From Anisodus tanguticus (lineage: Eukaryota > Streptophyta > Magnoliopsida > Solanales > Solanaceae), in the NCBI GenBank assembly GCA_034509755.1, contig CM067541.1:4142001-4206000 (forward strand): a stretch of 64,000 nucleotides of DNA, written 5' to 3'. The position numbers and the translations under genes were made by a program. Of this stretch, positions 33,807 through 44,123 are shown one piece after another (the stretch's first letter is position 1; each line of letters starts with the position of its first letter). Under the pieces are notes generated by a model. It was not told the origin of the DNA. It saw only the letters and a list, made by a program, of their open reading frames with translations, and searched no databases.

Positions 33807-36800
33807 TTAAGCAGAACAGCACCCAGCTTTCTTTACTTCAGAAACATCATCCTTGCCTCCGACATTAATCGTCTTCCCCTTCGGCAGTGCTGCCGGGTCA
33901 TCTCCTACTTCAAGTGCTTTCCTGCTAACAACGCGGTGTATTTGAGTGAGCACTTCTGTGAAGGCACTTTCCACATTCATTGACTCCAATGCGGATGTTT
34001 CCATGAAAAATGTACTTTCCTTCTCTGCGAATGCCTTGGCATCCTCAGTCGAAACAGCCCGCAGATGACGCAAATCCGCCTTATTACCCACCAGCATTAT
34101 GACAATGCTAGAGTCGGTGTGATCTCGGAGCTCTTTTAACCATCTCTTTACATTCTCAAAAGTTACGTGACGTGTCACATCATAGACAAGCAATGCTCCA
34201 ACAGCTCCTCGATAGTAAGCACTTGTGATTGCGCGATATCTTAAGCAAAGAGCACAAGTTGAGAAAATTATTATGATGCAAAGCATCAAATCATAACATT
34301 TCCATACTGGAAATTTAATATAAAGTCACATGAAAATTATACTAGGAAAAGTAGATGAATACAAAATATTGATAGGACCTTAGACTGTAAAAGTTTAGAG
34401 AGAGATGGGACAATCAAGGCTAGAAACCTAATACAACAATAAATAGGAGAAAATACGGAATGAGAAGAGTCTCTTAGTACACCAAACTTATTTCATACTT
34501 AAAACAAAAAATTCAGGTGAAATCATTTCACAAATCAATGTTAGCCTAATAGATGAAAATAAGAAAACAACATTTGCATCTTAGATCCATGATAAAAGAA
34601 TGTGAGCACTAACTAAATTTTGAAACTGGTCCCCTTGGAGTAGGATGGGCAGTAATCTATAAACTCAAAAGTTCACTATTATAGCCTTAACCATCCAAGC
34701 TGATCCCCTGGGTCTTTTGTTCGAGGAAAACCACATGAAAGCAATCAAACAATATGATTAATTCATAAATCAAGCATGAATGTTCAAGATCAAGTTGATA
34801 TGATACACAGAGTTTAGCAAAGTCAAAATTTCTCCTAGCTTGGAGAGCACATGGGAAGAACACTCGAAGGCAATGCTTCGCCACTAAAGCAGATGCCAAT
34901 GTATGACACGACCAGCTTAAGACTATGGTTATTGTTTTTGATAACTAATAATCTTAAGCCTATTGTCTTTTTAGCTTTCAGAAGTCACCCATTTCTAGAT
35001 CAGTTAAACCCCGGAACATACATAACTGAAAGCCCTCTTCAACGGGTATCATTGGAGGAGGAGGTGAATGCAGAACGGAGATTCGAGGAAGGAGTCCGGG
35101 CCTGTAGTTCCCTTTTGAAGTGGTCTCAGTGACAATTGGGAGGCTAGCTTGTTCTGGACGAGAAATAAGGAAAAAAACAGTCTTTGGATTTCTGAGGGCA
35201 ATCTGTCAAATTCTTTTGCCCTCGGATTACAAAAAGCCTATTGGTGCTAGAACAAAAGAAAAAGGCAGTTGCTTTACCTATGAGAATGATCTCCAAAAAT
35301 TATTCAGACAGAATTCCTAGCAGTTCTGCACTTCCTACCCTGACGATCTTAGAGTTTTTACAGTTCAGTGTTATCAAACACAAAAAGTGGAAAAGATTGC
35401 TGATTTCTCTTCGAGCTTTAAGAAAGCAGAAAGCGCGGACCAAAATTTGGAAAATCGACAATTTTTGCAATATATTTACTGCATTCGTTTCAACAAAAAT
35501 TGACAGAATTTTTGCAGAAACTGAAAGAAAAATGGGAAATTGAATGCACTTATCATTTAAGTTCATTAATTTATATACATACGGGGCAATATTGTCTTAA
35601 GGACACAGTGCTACACTCGACTCGGCAAAAACAATTTCCATTTTTCCATCTTCTACAAAACTGAAATTTCCAGTTTTCTTGTGTAACTATTGTAATTTTC
35701 AGATTTCCAGTTGAATTATTGAATCTTTGTTTAACCTTTCGAATACTTGTAATAGTAATATAATTCCCGTACTGCATTATAAAGTACCATAGAGCAAAAA
35801 CTCCCAACATCTTAAGACAATATTTGTATTGTATTACTATTAGTGTTCGAAAGATGTCGGTCAAAAGTTGTGTGACCAAATCTGAATATGGCAATGGTTT
35901 TTTGGTAGAAGAGAGTGATGATGATGAACGTGTTCATGGTGTCACCGCTACCAAGACCGGTGGGAACAAGCGCTCTCGAGAGCCTCGAGGATGTCAACTC
36001 GGGACAAGAGGAGAAGACCGAAGATGTTATTCTATCTTGTAGCAGAAGGCCTATATCTCGTCCCGTACAAAGGATCCGAATAATGGTGAGAAGGAAATGG
36101 ACACTCAGTCTGATGAAGTGACTGAAGTGAGCCAGAATCCGAAATTGGGATAAGTAGTTTTTCTTACTTGTCAAGAATAAAGATTAAATTATGTCTGATT
36201 AAAAATGGATTAAAGTAAGGAGGAATATGAAAATAATTTATATTCCTTATGCTTTAACAAATCAGAAGTTTAATCTCATCTTCTTTTCCGTTTAAAGATT
36301 GGATTTTGTAAACGACTTAAGAAGATCCGTTCTTTTAAGTGTAATTACTAAAGTGTGTAAAGTATGTCGCACATACAACGGAGAAAGATCCACTAACTGT
36401 GCGAAAACTCTTACCACTCTTAAGTAAGCGCCAAGAATTATCCGGGCACCAATCTTAACGGAAGGAGTCTAAAAGCTAAAGACGCGAGCCCGTCATACTA
36501 TTTGGCGAAGATCCTTCATAGGATGATATTGGACACTCGCCACATAAAGCCTCCGGCGACCGGAGTGGGCCAAAATTCCTTTGATAGGATGATATTGGAC
36601 ACTCGCTCATACAAAGCCTCCGGCGACTAGAGTGGGCCAAAATTCCTTTGATATGATGATATTGGACACTCAATCATATAAAGCCTTTCGGCAATCGGAG
36701 TGGTGCGAATTCATTTCATAGGAAAAGTAATGGACACCTAGTAAGGTGGGCCGCAGTTTCCAGTCCTAAATGATCTCGAAGGCCTAAATAAAGGCAAGAA

Positions 36801-39554
36801 AGAAATTGGACACTCGGGCCCGCCAAAGCAACTAGAGTGGACCCGAGTATCGAGATCACATATGATCCGGTTACGCCCTAATCACGGTAAAAGGTTGTTC
36901 ATGTGAAGCAACGCCACCTCTAAAATCAAAGCGGGTCTGGAGAGGTTGTCCTCAATAGGACTTCAAGGAATGAGATCACTCTAAAAGAGGTGATACATGT
37001 TCCTAACTTGGTTAAAGGACGTTGTTGGTCAAATCGATTTGAGACTAGTCCAACAGTCCGTAATAACTAACAAGCTGGTACAATATGTCTATAGCCAAAT
37101 GAATGATATATTGTAATCCGTGCATCTATGACATCATAGATTAAGACACGTTAAATAGCAAGTCATTCCAAAGCTAATGATGTTGAGATTGTTGCCATCA
37201 AGCCGACATAAACCCTCAAAATGAATGCGAGGTAGACGAAGAGGCAAAATCACCTTTCCAAATTCCGTCAAGGGAATAGCGAAAGAAGCACCGCTCCTCT
37301 AGAACTTAGTCACACCTACTGGGTGATTTGAAGTTTATACAAAATAGAGGGGAGACAAGTACGTTGTGATCTTCATTGATGACGGTACAACGTATGGAAT
37401 CCTTTGTTTATTGAAAAGCAAAGATGAAGTTGTTTAAGCCTACAAAGCGTAAGTTGAAAATCAACTAAGCCTACGGATTGAGAAATTCACAGTGATAGGA
37501 GGGAGAATGTGAAGCATCGTTCAATAAACGAATGTTCATTTCTCACCTCGGCCTAACGGTGTTAGCCAAGCGCGAAGTCGTACGCCCAAATTACGAGGGG
37601 TAGCTTGGTAAAAGATGGGCTACCGAAACAGTCAAGTTCGACCTAAGATCGTAGATTGCATATCCACCGGATCCGCAAAATAACAAGAGTGTTGATCGCC
37701 TCTTGGCGTCAAAGAACGTCGAATTCTTTGGAGATAACTTTCCTTGGAAAAGGAAAAAGGAGTAATTGCTCAAGGTTAACAAGAACCCGCGAGGGCTCGA
37801 TCGTCCGAACTAGACGTTCCGTATCTTCATGACTCGAAAGTTGCCGTCTATCCGGAACTTAATATTCCGGATCCGCAAAACTCGGGGATTCTAGATGTTG
37901 AACCGAGACAAGCAAAGTTAAGGGGACAAAGACTTGTTCCAGTCCTTCTAGCTTGTATGGTCGAGAACGAACCATGGACAATTAACAAATAATTGTTATC
38001 TCCAAAAGCGCCGCTTTGGAAAGAAGCTAAAGGAGAAATAGATTCCATATATAGAACCATACGTGTGTAATAGTTAATCTTCCTCCGGAAAAGAACCTTT
38101 GGTTTGTAAAAAGTGCTCCCCCGCGAGTAGCTTCACATCCAGGGCCATTGTAATCTTACATGGTATGGGTGTTGAAACACCTTCCAAACCGGGAGAGTTG
38201 GAAGAAGAGGATCGTAATTGGTTTGTCGAACTGTTGGGCTTCTTCCCGAACTTTCATTTTGGTCCCCGAAATGTTAACATTTTGGTCCCGAAAGTCTCGT
38301 ATAAAATGTAAACAATGAATCGATCACGTAAACATTGACTCGAAGTTAGAAAGCCAACAACGCTGGAAAACCAACGGTCTTAGAGTGAAAATCATATTGA
38401 AACCAAAGTCTCGATATGAAAGATACGAGTATCACAGATGACATCTTAGGAATTGGATTTCTAAGACATCTAACGGACCGGTCGATAGTTGATAGCCTCG
38501 TGAAGCCACCAATGGATATGAATCATAGAACCGATTGGAATCACGGTGCACCCATAGACAAGAGCGATATGCTCGTGTCACGTGTAGTTCAATGTATTTT
38601 CAGGTTAGATCGTAGATACTTAAGAACTTCAAATGTAAGTTTTTCCATCAAACACAGTATATATTTGGTTTTCTGTTTCTGTAGTTCATGTGAATTTGCT
38701 GTACGTCTTTTTGACTTATAGACAATATTTCCGGTACATTTAAGGTGGCATTCGTTTCGACAAAAATTGCCACAATTTCTGCAAAAACTAAAAGAAAAAT
38801 TGGAAATTTGCTTTCGACCAAAGACAATTATAGAACATTCTCAGTTTCTGCAAAACTGAATTTTCTCTAATGGCATTTCGGAAATTGTACAGTGCTGCTC
38901 TCTTCAATACAACAGTGCACAGTTTGTACTCTAAGTAAACCTAAGGTAAGTATCAGATCTGAATTTACCACAAACGATAACCCTAACATGTTATATAACG
39001 TCAATTGTCGCAAATCAATTTATATCAGCATTTCAGATCTCAAATAATTACAATCACTCTGCCGCAAATTCGAATATTATTACTATTCTCCATTTCTCGT
39101 ACAGTTCAATTACTAAAAGAAAAAATAGTGAATTGAGTAATGAAAAAATGGAGATACAATAACCCTAACAAGTTATATAACGTCAATTGTTGCAAATCAA
39201 TTCGTATCAGCATTTCAGATCTCAAATAATTACTATCATTCTACCGCAAATGCGAATATAATTATTATTCTCTATTTGTCTTACAGTTCAATAACTAGAT
39301 GGAAAACGTGGAATTGAGTAATCGAATATATACCGTTCCTGACCGGCAGTATCCCAAATCTGAGCTTTAACGACCTTATCGTCGACGTGAATACTGCGAG
39401 TGGCGAATTCAACGCCGATCGTTGACTTTGATTCGAGACTGAACTCGTTACGAGTGAATCGTGAGAGAAGGTTTGATTTACCGACGCCGGAATCGCCGAT
39501 CAATACCACCTTGAATAAGTAATCGTAATCGTCGTCCGCTCTGTATGCCCCCAT
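33807..39554 (-). CDS. RABA1-type (Rab11-like) small GTPase
   Basis: Rab11/RABA1 GTPases direct vesicle traffic between the trans-Golgi/recycling compartment and the plasma membrane or cell plate. Two exons, 39554-39334 and 34239-33807, join in phase 2 and give 217 residues, the usual family length. Visible motifs are GDSGVGKS (residues 20-27, phosphate binding), the effector region with TIGVEFATRS, WDTAGQE (67-73), NKAD (126-129), ETSAL (154-158) and a C-terminal CCSA that carries the prenylated cysteines. All catalytic residues are present. The intron interrupts the codon for Arg74, directly after WDTAGQE, a conserved position in this subfamily as I recall it. At about 5.1 kb the intron is long because of inserted retrotransposon and duplicated DNA. 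A LINE lies about 300 bp upstream of the ATG. The closest Arabidopsis relatives are probably RABA1f/RABA1c; the exact ortholog was not determined. Confidence 0.93.
34851..35560. other. RAB intron segment with short open frames, no gene assigned
   Basis: Several overlapping short frames occur on the plus strand (for example one ending LKWSQ at 35132). They have no recognisable domain and lie within the RAB intron, so they are probably chance. The block at about 35478-35545 (GCATTCGTTTCAACAAAAATTG, then GCAGAAACTGAAAGAAAAAT) recurs at 38748-38815, on the far side of the retrotransposon-derived insert. Confidence 0.4.
35800..36730 (+). repeat. Retrotransposon-derived repeat block, copy 2 (inverted relative to 22917-23835)
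   Basis: It contains the reverse complement of the blocks at 22917-23835, in the same order: TATTACTATTAGTGTTCGAAAG, GATGTTATTCTATCTTGTAG, TTCTTACTTGTCAAGAATAAAG, AAACGACTTAAGAAGATCCG, and then about four versions of the unit GGCCAAAATTCCTTTGATA(G/T)GATGATATTGGACACTC (36520-36720). The tandem units are the clearest shared feature. Confidence 0.7.
36731..38600 (+). mobile_element. Decayed Copia retrotransposon in the RAB intron
   Basis: On the plus strand a broken frame near 37300-37500 reads YVVIFIDDGTTYGILCLLKSKDEV followed by VENQLSLRIEKF, which is the Copia integrase core with its first aspartate pair. Stop codons and frameshifts are frequent. A segment at 38225-38300 (TCATTTTGGTCCCCGAAATG) matches the remnant at 25165-25245 in reverse complement. 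LTRs and ends are not resolved. The block 35800-36730 probably belongs to the same insertion. Confidence 0.6.
38977..39323. repeat. 182-bp tandem duplication at the 5' end of the RAB intron
   Basis: ATAACCCTAACA(T/A)GTTATATAACGTC, then CATTTCAGATCTCAAATAATTAC, then GAATTGAGTAAT occurs twice (starts 38977 and 39159), about 182 bp apart. The second copy ends about 10 bp from the splice donor of RAB exon 1 (39333). Some 10% divergence by eye indicates it is not very recent. Confidence 0.75.
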
Positions 39555-39846
39555 TATATACTAGTCTATCAGTGTGTGTATATATATTTATGATATAATG
39601 TACGTATAGAGAGAGGGTGGATTTGGGAAGAGAGGGGGTGGGGAGTGGGGGGGGGGGGGGCACCGATAGAAGGAGAAGAGAAACAGGGACGATCTAATTC
39701 AAAGATTTTAGTACTACTAATTCTTAGGCACTTGACCCTCTTAATTATCCAAAAATGGATCTAAAGTGCACATAGAACCTATTTCAAGAATTTAAATTAT
39801 AGCCGGAGTTACTTAATATTTGCAAGGTTAGGCGATTTTAACTCAA
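39555..39846 (-). promoter_or_regulatory. Remaining RAB promoter and 5' leader
   Basis: About 290 bp separate the RAB start codon from the left target duplication of the LINE. The stretch next to the ATG is GA-rich on the plus strand (a CT-rich leader on the coding strand) and has a 14-base G run at 39647-39660. A TATA box could not be assigned with confidence. Any promoter elements farther upstream were displaced by about 4.3 kb when the LINE inserted. Confidence 0.45.
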
Positions 39847-40252
39847 AACTTCACGTGTGCGAAAGTTGCATATATTATTCTCTATCTAGAGGCCAGTCGT
39901 TGAGGAAGGGAATTACGTGATTAAGTTCCAGTAGTTGGTGGATATGCATGAAATTTTCTACTCTGACCCTTACACCATCAACAACAGACCCATAATCTTG
40001 AAACTATGGACTGCCAATTTTGATTTTTGCAAACAGTACCCAACTGGATTCCTCTGTGGATGAGGTTTCCCAAAGTAGCAGTGTCATGTTAGGGTAAGAA
40101 CTCTCTTAGTAAGATAGCAAGTTCTATAGGAGCTCTTGTTTATGCTGATGAGCAACAAAACAAACGCGAGTCTCATACGCTAGAATATTTATAGAAGTGG
40201 ATATGACTAAGGTGATTCCTGAAATCCTGATGGACAACCGTTTGTACAAGTT

Positions 40253-40702
40253 ATGGAATTTGATTGGAAGCCCAAATTCTGTTTGAAATGCCAGAAGATT
40301 GGGCACACTTGTCCTCCGCAACAGAAACCAAATCACAAGGCTAAAGAGCCTCCAAGGAAGAAGCATGTACAACCTGTTCAAGAATGGAGATCAAAAGGAG
40401 TTGGTATTGCTACTGAAACTGTGCAGGCTGAATATACATCTACTGTAGGGGTTAGCACTACTGGTGAAATTGTTCATGCTGTATTTACATCAACTGTGGC
40501 TTCTACTTCCACAGTGACTACTTCTCCACTAGTGCAAACAAGTATGGCAACTCCTACTGGTAGTAGGGAGAAAGAACAACCAGCACTAATTTTGAACCTA
40601 GCTGAATTTCCTATGTTAAGTTCCATCCCCAGGTTGCCAAAGCCAAGTGGGCTGCAGAAAGGTACAAGTGGAAAGAGAGGTGAACAATCTGCCATTAGAT
40701 AG
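40253..40702 (+). pseudogene. LINE ORF1 C-terminal part (zinc knuckle)
   Basis: A 149-codon open stretch begins in the DUF4283-flanking region with the knuckle FCLKCQKIGHTC, followed by a basic and then a serine/threonine-rich tail. Immediately upstream, out-of-frame pieces (PIILKLWTANFDF near 39990; SLSKIASSIGALVYADE near 40100) show the preceding DUF4283 domain with stops. ORF1 proteins bind the element's RNA. Confidence 0.7.
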
Positions 40703-40719
40703 GGGAGGAGGGATTAAAA

Positions 40720-43700
40720 AATGAAGTGTCTCTTCTGAAATGTCCGAGGTGTGAATAAAAGGCATAAACAGAAGGAACTTAGAAAGTACTTACAAAGAAA
40801 TAGAATAAAGCTAGCAGGTCTAGTGGAAACAAAAGTTAAAGAACACAAGGCAAAAAATATACAATCTAACATTACTCTAGGATGGGGGCTCTTAACTAAT
40901 TACCAACATGCTATAAATGGAATGGTATGGATCATGTGAGATACAAACTATTTTGATGTCACAATGATCAAGAATGATGCTCAGTGCATACACTGTTTAG
41001 TACTAGCAGAGATGGACAATTTGAAGCTGTGGTGTATGGGTTTAATACTATGGAGCAAAGGAAGACAATATGTGAGGGTTTTAACTGATATGGCTAAAAG
41101 ATTAACTAAACCATGGCTTATTAATGGCGATTTTAATGATGTGCTTAACTTGAATGACGGGATATGTGGCAACCCAGTGACATACAATGAAATCAAAGAA
41201 TTTTCAAAATGTACTCAGGGGCTCTTCCTCTCAGAATTGCAGTGGAGTGGAGTATACTACTCATGGTGCAATAAGCATCAGGACAATACTAGAGTGTACA
41301 GTAGAATTGATAGAACCTTGAGAAATCATGAATGGATGATGAAGTGGGGGCATCTAATAACTGAATATGGAGCACCTAACTTGTCTAACCACTCTCCTAT
41401 GACACTCACCATCTCATCAATGGCAATATTAAAAACCCATTAAGATTTTTCAATATATGGGCTGATCACCCAAAATTTCTGAATATAGTGAAGAAAGTGT
41501 GGAAATTTACCAAAGATAAGGACAAAATGCAGAACGTTTGGACAAAGCTGAAAGTACTTAGACCAGCCCTAAAGCAGCCAGATAACACTGAGTTCAGTGG
41601 TATTGCACAGAGAATAGAGAAGGCCAAAATTGATCTCAACACCATTCAAGACCAAATGATCCCTCCCTATGATGATGCTATATTAGCTGTAGAGAAACAA
41701 GCTTTGTAGACCCTGGAGAAATGGTCAATGATTGAGGAGAGTGTATTACAACAAAAAGCAAGGGCTAAATGAATCAAATTGGGGGACACAAATAGCAAAT
41801 ACTTCTCTGCCATTATCAAGGAGAGTACCAATAGAAGACAAATCACTGAACTAATCTCCTTGGCAGGAACAAAGATAAGTGGAAAAGGGGAAATCAGAGA
41901 AGAGATTGTAAACTTCTACAAAGGACTTATGGGTGCTCAGCTCAATGTCTACCTGCTGTGAACATATTGACTATGAGGAAAGGACCAGTTCTCACTCAAC
42001 AACAGAGAATCAATCTTTGTGCTACCATATTAGAGGATGAAATATATGCAGGGTTACAATCAATAGGAGATGATAAATCTCCAGGGGTGGATGGATATAA
42101 TGCCATATTCTTCAAAACATCTTGATCCATAGTGAAAGAAGATATCATCAATGGAGTATTAAAATTCTTCCACACTGGGAAGATGCATAAAGCAATTAAC
42201 TGCATTATCATTACATTGATACCAAAATTGATAGACCAACAACAGTGAAAGAATTCCGACCCATTGTTTGGTGTACTGTGTTGTATAAGCTGATCTCAAA
42301 GATCTCAGCTTCCAAAATTCAAGTGATCATTGCATCCATCATTAGCCAGACACAAGAAAGGTTCATACATGGCAGAAATATTGCAGATAATATAGTGTTA
42401 GCCCATGAGCTGGTTAAGGCCTACAACAGAAAATAAACTTCTCTAAGATGCATGCTTAAGATAGATTTGAAAACATCCTATGACTCGGTGGAGTGGGCTT
42501 ATTTAGTGCAAGTGATGCAGGCTTTGGGGTTTCCTACTCAGTTCCTTCAATGGGTTATGGAATGTATTCATACAGTTAACTATACTATAATAGTAAATGG
42601 GCAAACAACACCTCCCTTTAATGCAACTAGAGGTCTCAGACAAGGTGACCTATTGTTGAAGTATCATCCAAGATGTGCTAAATTGGATATAACACATTTG
42701 TGTTTTGCTGATGACTTACTTTTATTTGCAAGAGGAGATGTTCAATCAGTTAAGCAATTGTTTCACTGTTTTGACAAATTCTCAGCAGCTTCTGGACTCA
42801 AAGCAAACATGGGGAAAAGTAATGTCTATTTTGGTGGTGTTGAATAGGAGGAGAAAGAGGAGATTCTACTGTTCCTGGGATACACAGAGGGGGAATTACC
42901 TTTCAGATATCCGGAAATTTCTTTATCCACAAAAAAAACTTACCTTCACACAATGGATCCCACTCATAGAGAAGATTGTATCCAAAATTACATCTTGGAC
43001 TGCTAAGAAACAATTCTATGCAGAAAGAGTACAACTTGTTCAATCAATTATATTTGAAATGAAAGCATATTGGACCTAGTTGTATGCCATACCATCCAAG
43101 GTCATGAAGGCCATTGATGCACATTGTAGAAGTTATATATGGTCAGGGGTTAACACAATAATAAAAAAAGCTTTGGTTGCATGGGAGCAGGTGTATTTGC
43201 ACAAATCTGCTGGGGGACTAAATTTGATCAACATCAAAGTGTGGAATACAGCAGTCATAACTCAAAGTTGTTGGGACATCACTCGAAAATAGGATAAGCT
43301 ATGGATTAAGTGGATTCATACTTATTATATCAAGGGGCAGCAGATACAGTCAATGAAGATACCACAACAAGCTTGTTGGATGATCCAAAAGATATTGAAA
43401 GCTAGAACAGTCTTGAACCAAGTTCGGATTAATGCAGATAATATCAAGGGTTTAATCAATCACATCTGTCTACCACTAATAGGGACTGTCCTAGAATGAG
43501 ATGGAAGAGTCTTATGTTTGAAAATGCAGCTCGTCCTAAAGCAATTTTTACTTTCTGTCTGCAACAACATGGGAGATTGATGACAGTAGACAGATTGGCT
43601 TCTTGGGGAATGAATGTGGATCCCAAATGTAGCATGTGTTCTGTTGAGAATGAAACTAGAAACCATCTATATGTCCAATGCCCATATTCACAGCAACTCT

Positions 43701-43984
43701 GGAACAGATTACTGCACTGACTCAAGATACAAGTGTACTATGCAATAGACTGGGATCAGCACATCAGGTGGATAATATTGAAGACTAAAGGTAGATCACA
43801 AAGTGCCCAATTGCTTAGGATGGTCTATATTGAGTTTACATATGCAATTTGGATTGAGAGAAATCAAAGAGTTTTTGAGAAGAAAACAAGACCCTGGAAA
43901 AGCTTAGCTAATGAAATAGTGTATGTGTGTAATGTTAGAGCCCCGGTAGGAGCAAGGACCATGATACAAAGCCTTATATTCTAG
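40720..43984 (+). pseudogene. LINE ORF2: endonuclease, reverse transcriptase and zf-RVT, broken
   Basis: Starting near 40720 a frame reads as a Mg-dependent endonuclease (NVRGVNKRHKQKELRKYL; VETKVKEHKAKNIQ; LINGDFNDVLN; RIDRTLRNHEWM). The reverse transcriptase follows (LKIDLKTSYDSVEWAYL near 42455; TRGLRQGD near 42630; CFADDLLLF near 42700). The usual 25-30 residues between the GLRQGD and CAKL blocks (including SPLLF) are missing, an internal deletion near 42655. A zf-RVT block (PKCSMCSVENETRNHLYVQC near 43625) and the C-terminal IWIERNQRVFE complete it. At least several stops and frameshifts occur between 40939 and 43290. Confidence 0.8.
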
Positions 43985-44123
43985 AGTAGGTTTCTTTTTT
44001 GTCTACTTTATTTGTAAATGCGAGTAGTAGCAGGAGTAACACGCTGTGAAAGTTGTGTTACAGGTTTGTAATTCTCAATGGTGATTAATGGAAAGGTCAG
44101 TTAATTGTCAAAAAAAAAAAAAA

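Larger units (their letters stand above)
39860..44123 (+). mobile_element. L1-type LINE, 5'-truncated, with poly(A) tail
   Basis: The order is DUF4283 fragment of ORF1 (from about 39940), a CCHC-like zinc knuckle (CLKCQKIGHTC near 40275), endonuclease, reverse transcriptase, the zf-RVT domain and a 14-A tail at 44110-44123. The flanks ACTTCACGTGTG (39848-39859) and ACTTCACGTATG (44131-44142) form an imperfect target duplication, further supported by nearby TTGCATA on both sides. The element copies itself by target-primed reverse transcription. This copy is truncated at its 5' end and cannot be active because both frames are broken. Confidence 0.8.

Noticed and set aside
35120..35543. Plus-strand frames in the RAB intron as a possible nested gene
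   Set aside because: Short, overlapping in different frames, no domain, and partly made of a repeat also found at 38748-38815.
37591..38721. Several short frames between the RAB exons
   Set aside because: They lie in the decayed Copia element and disagree in frame with its integrase remnant.
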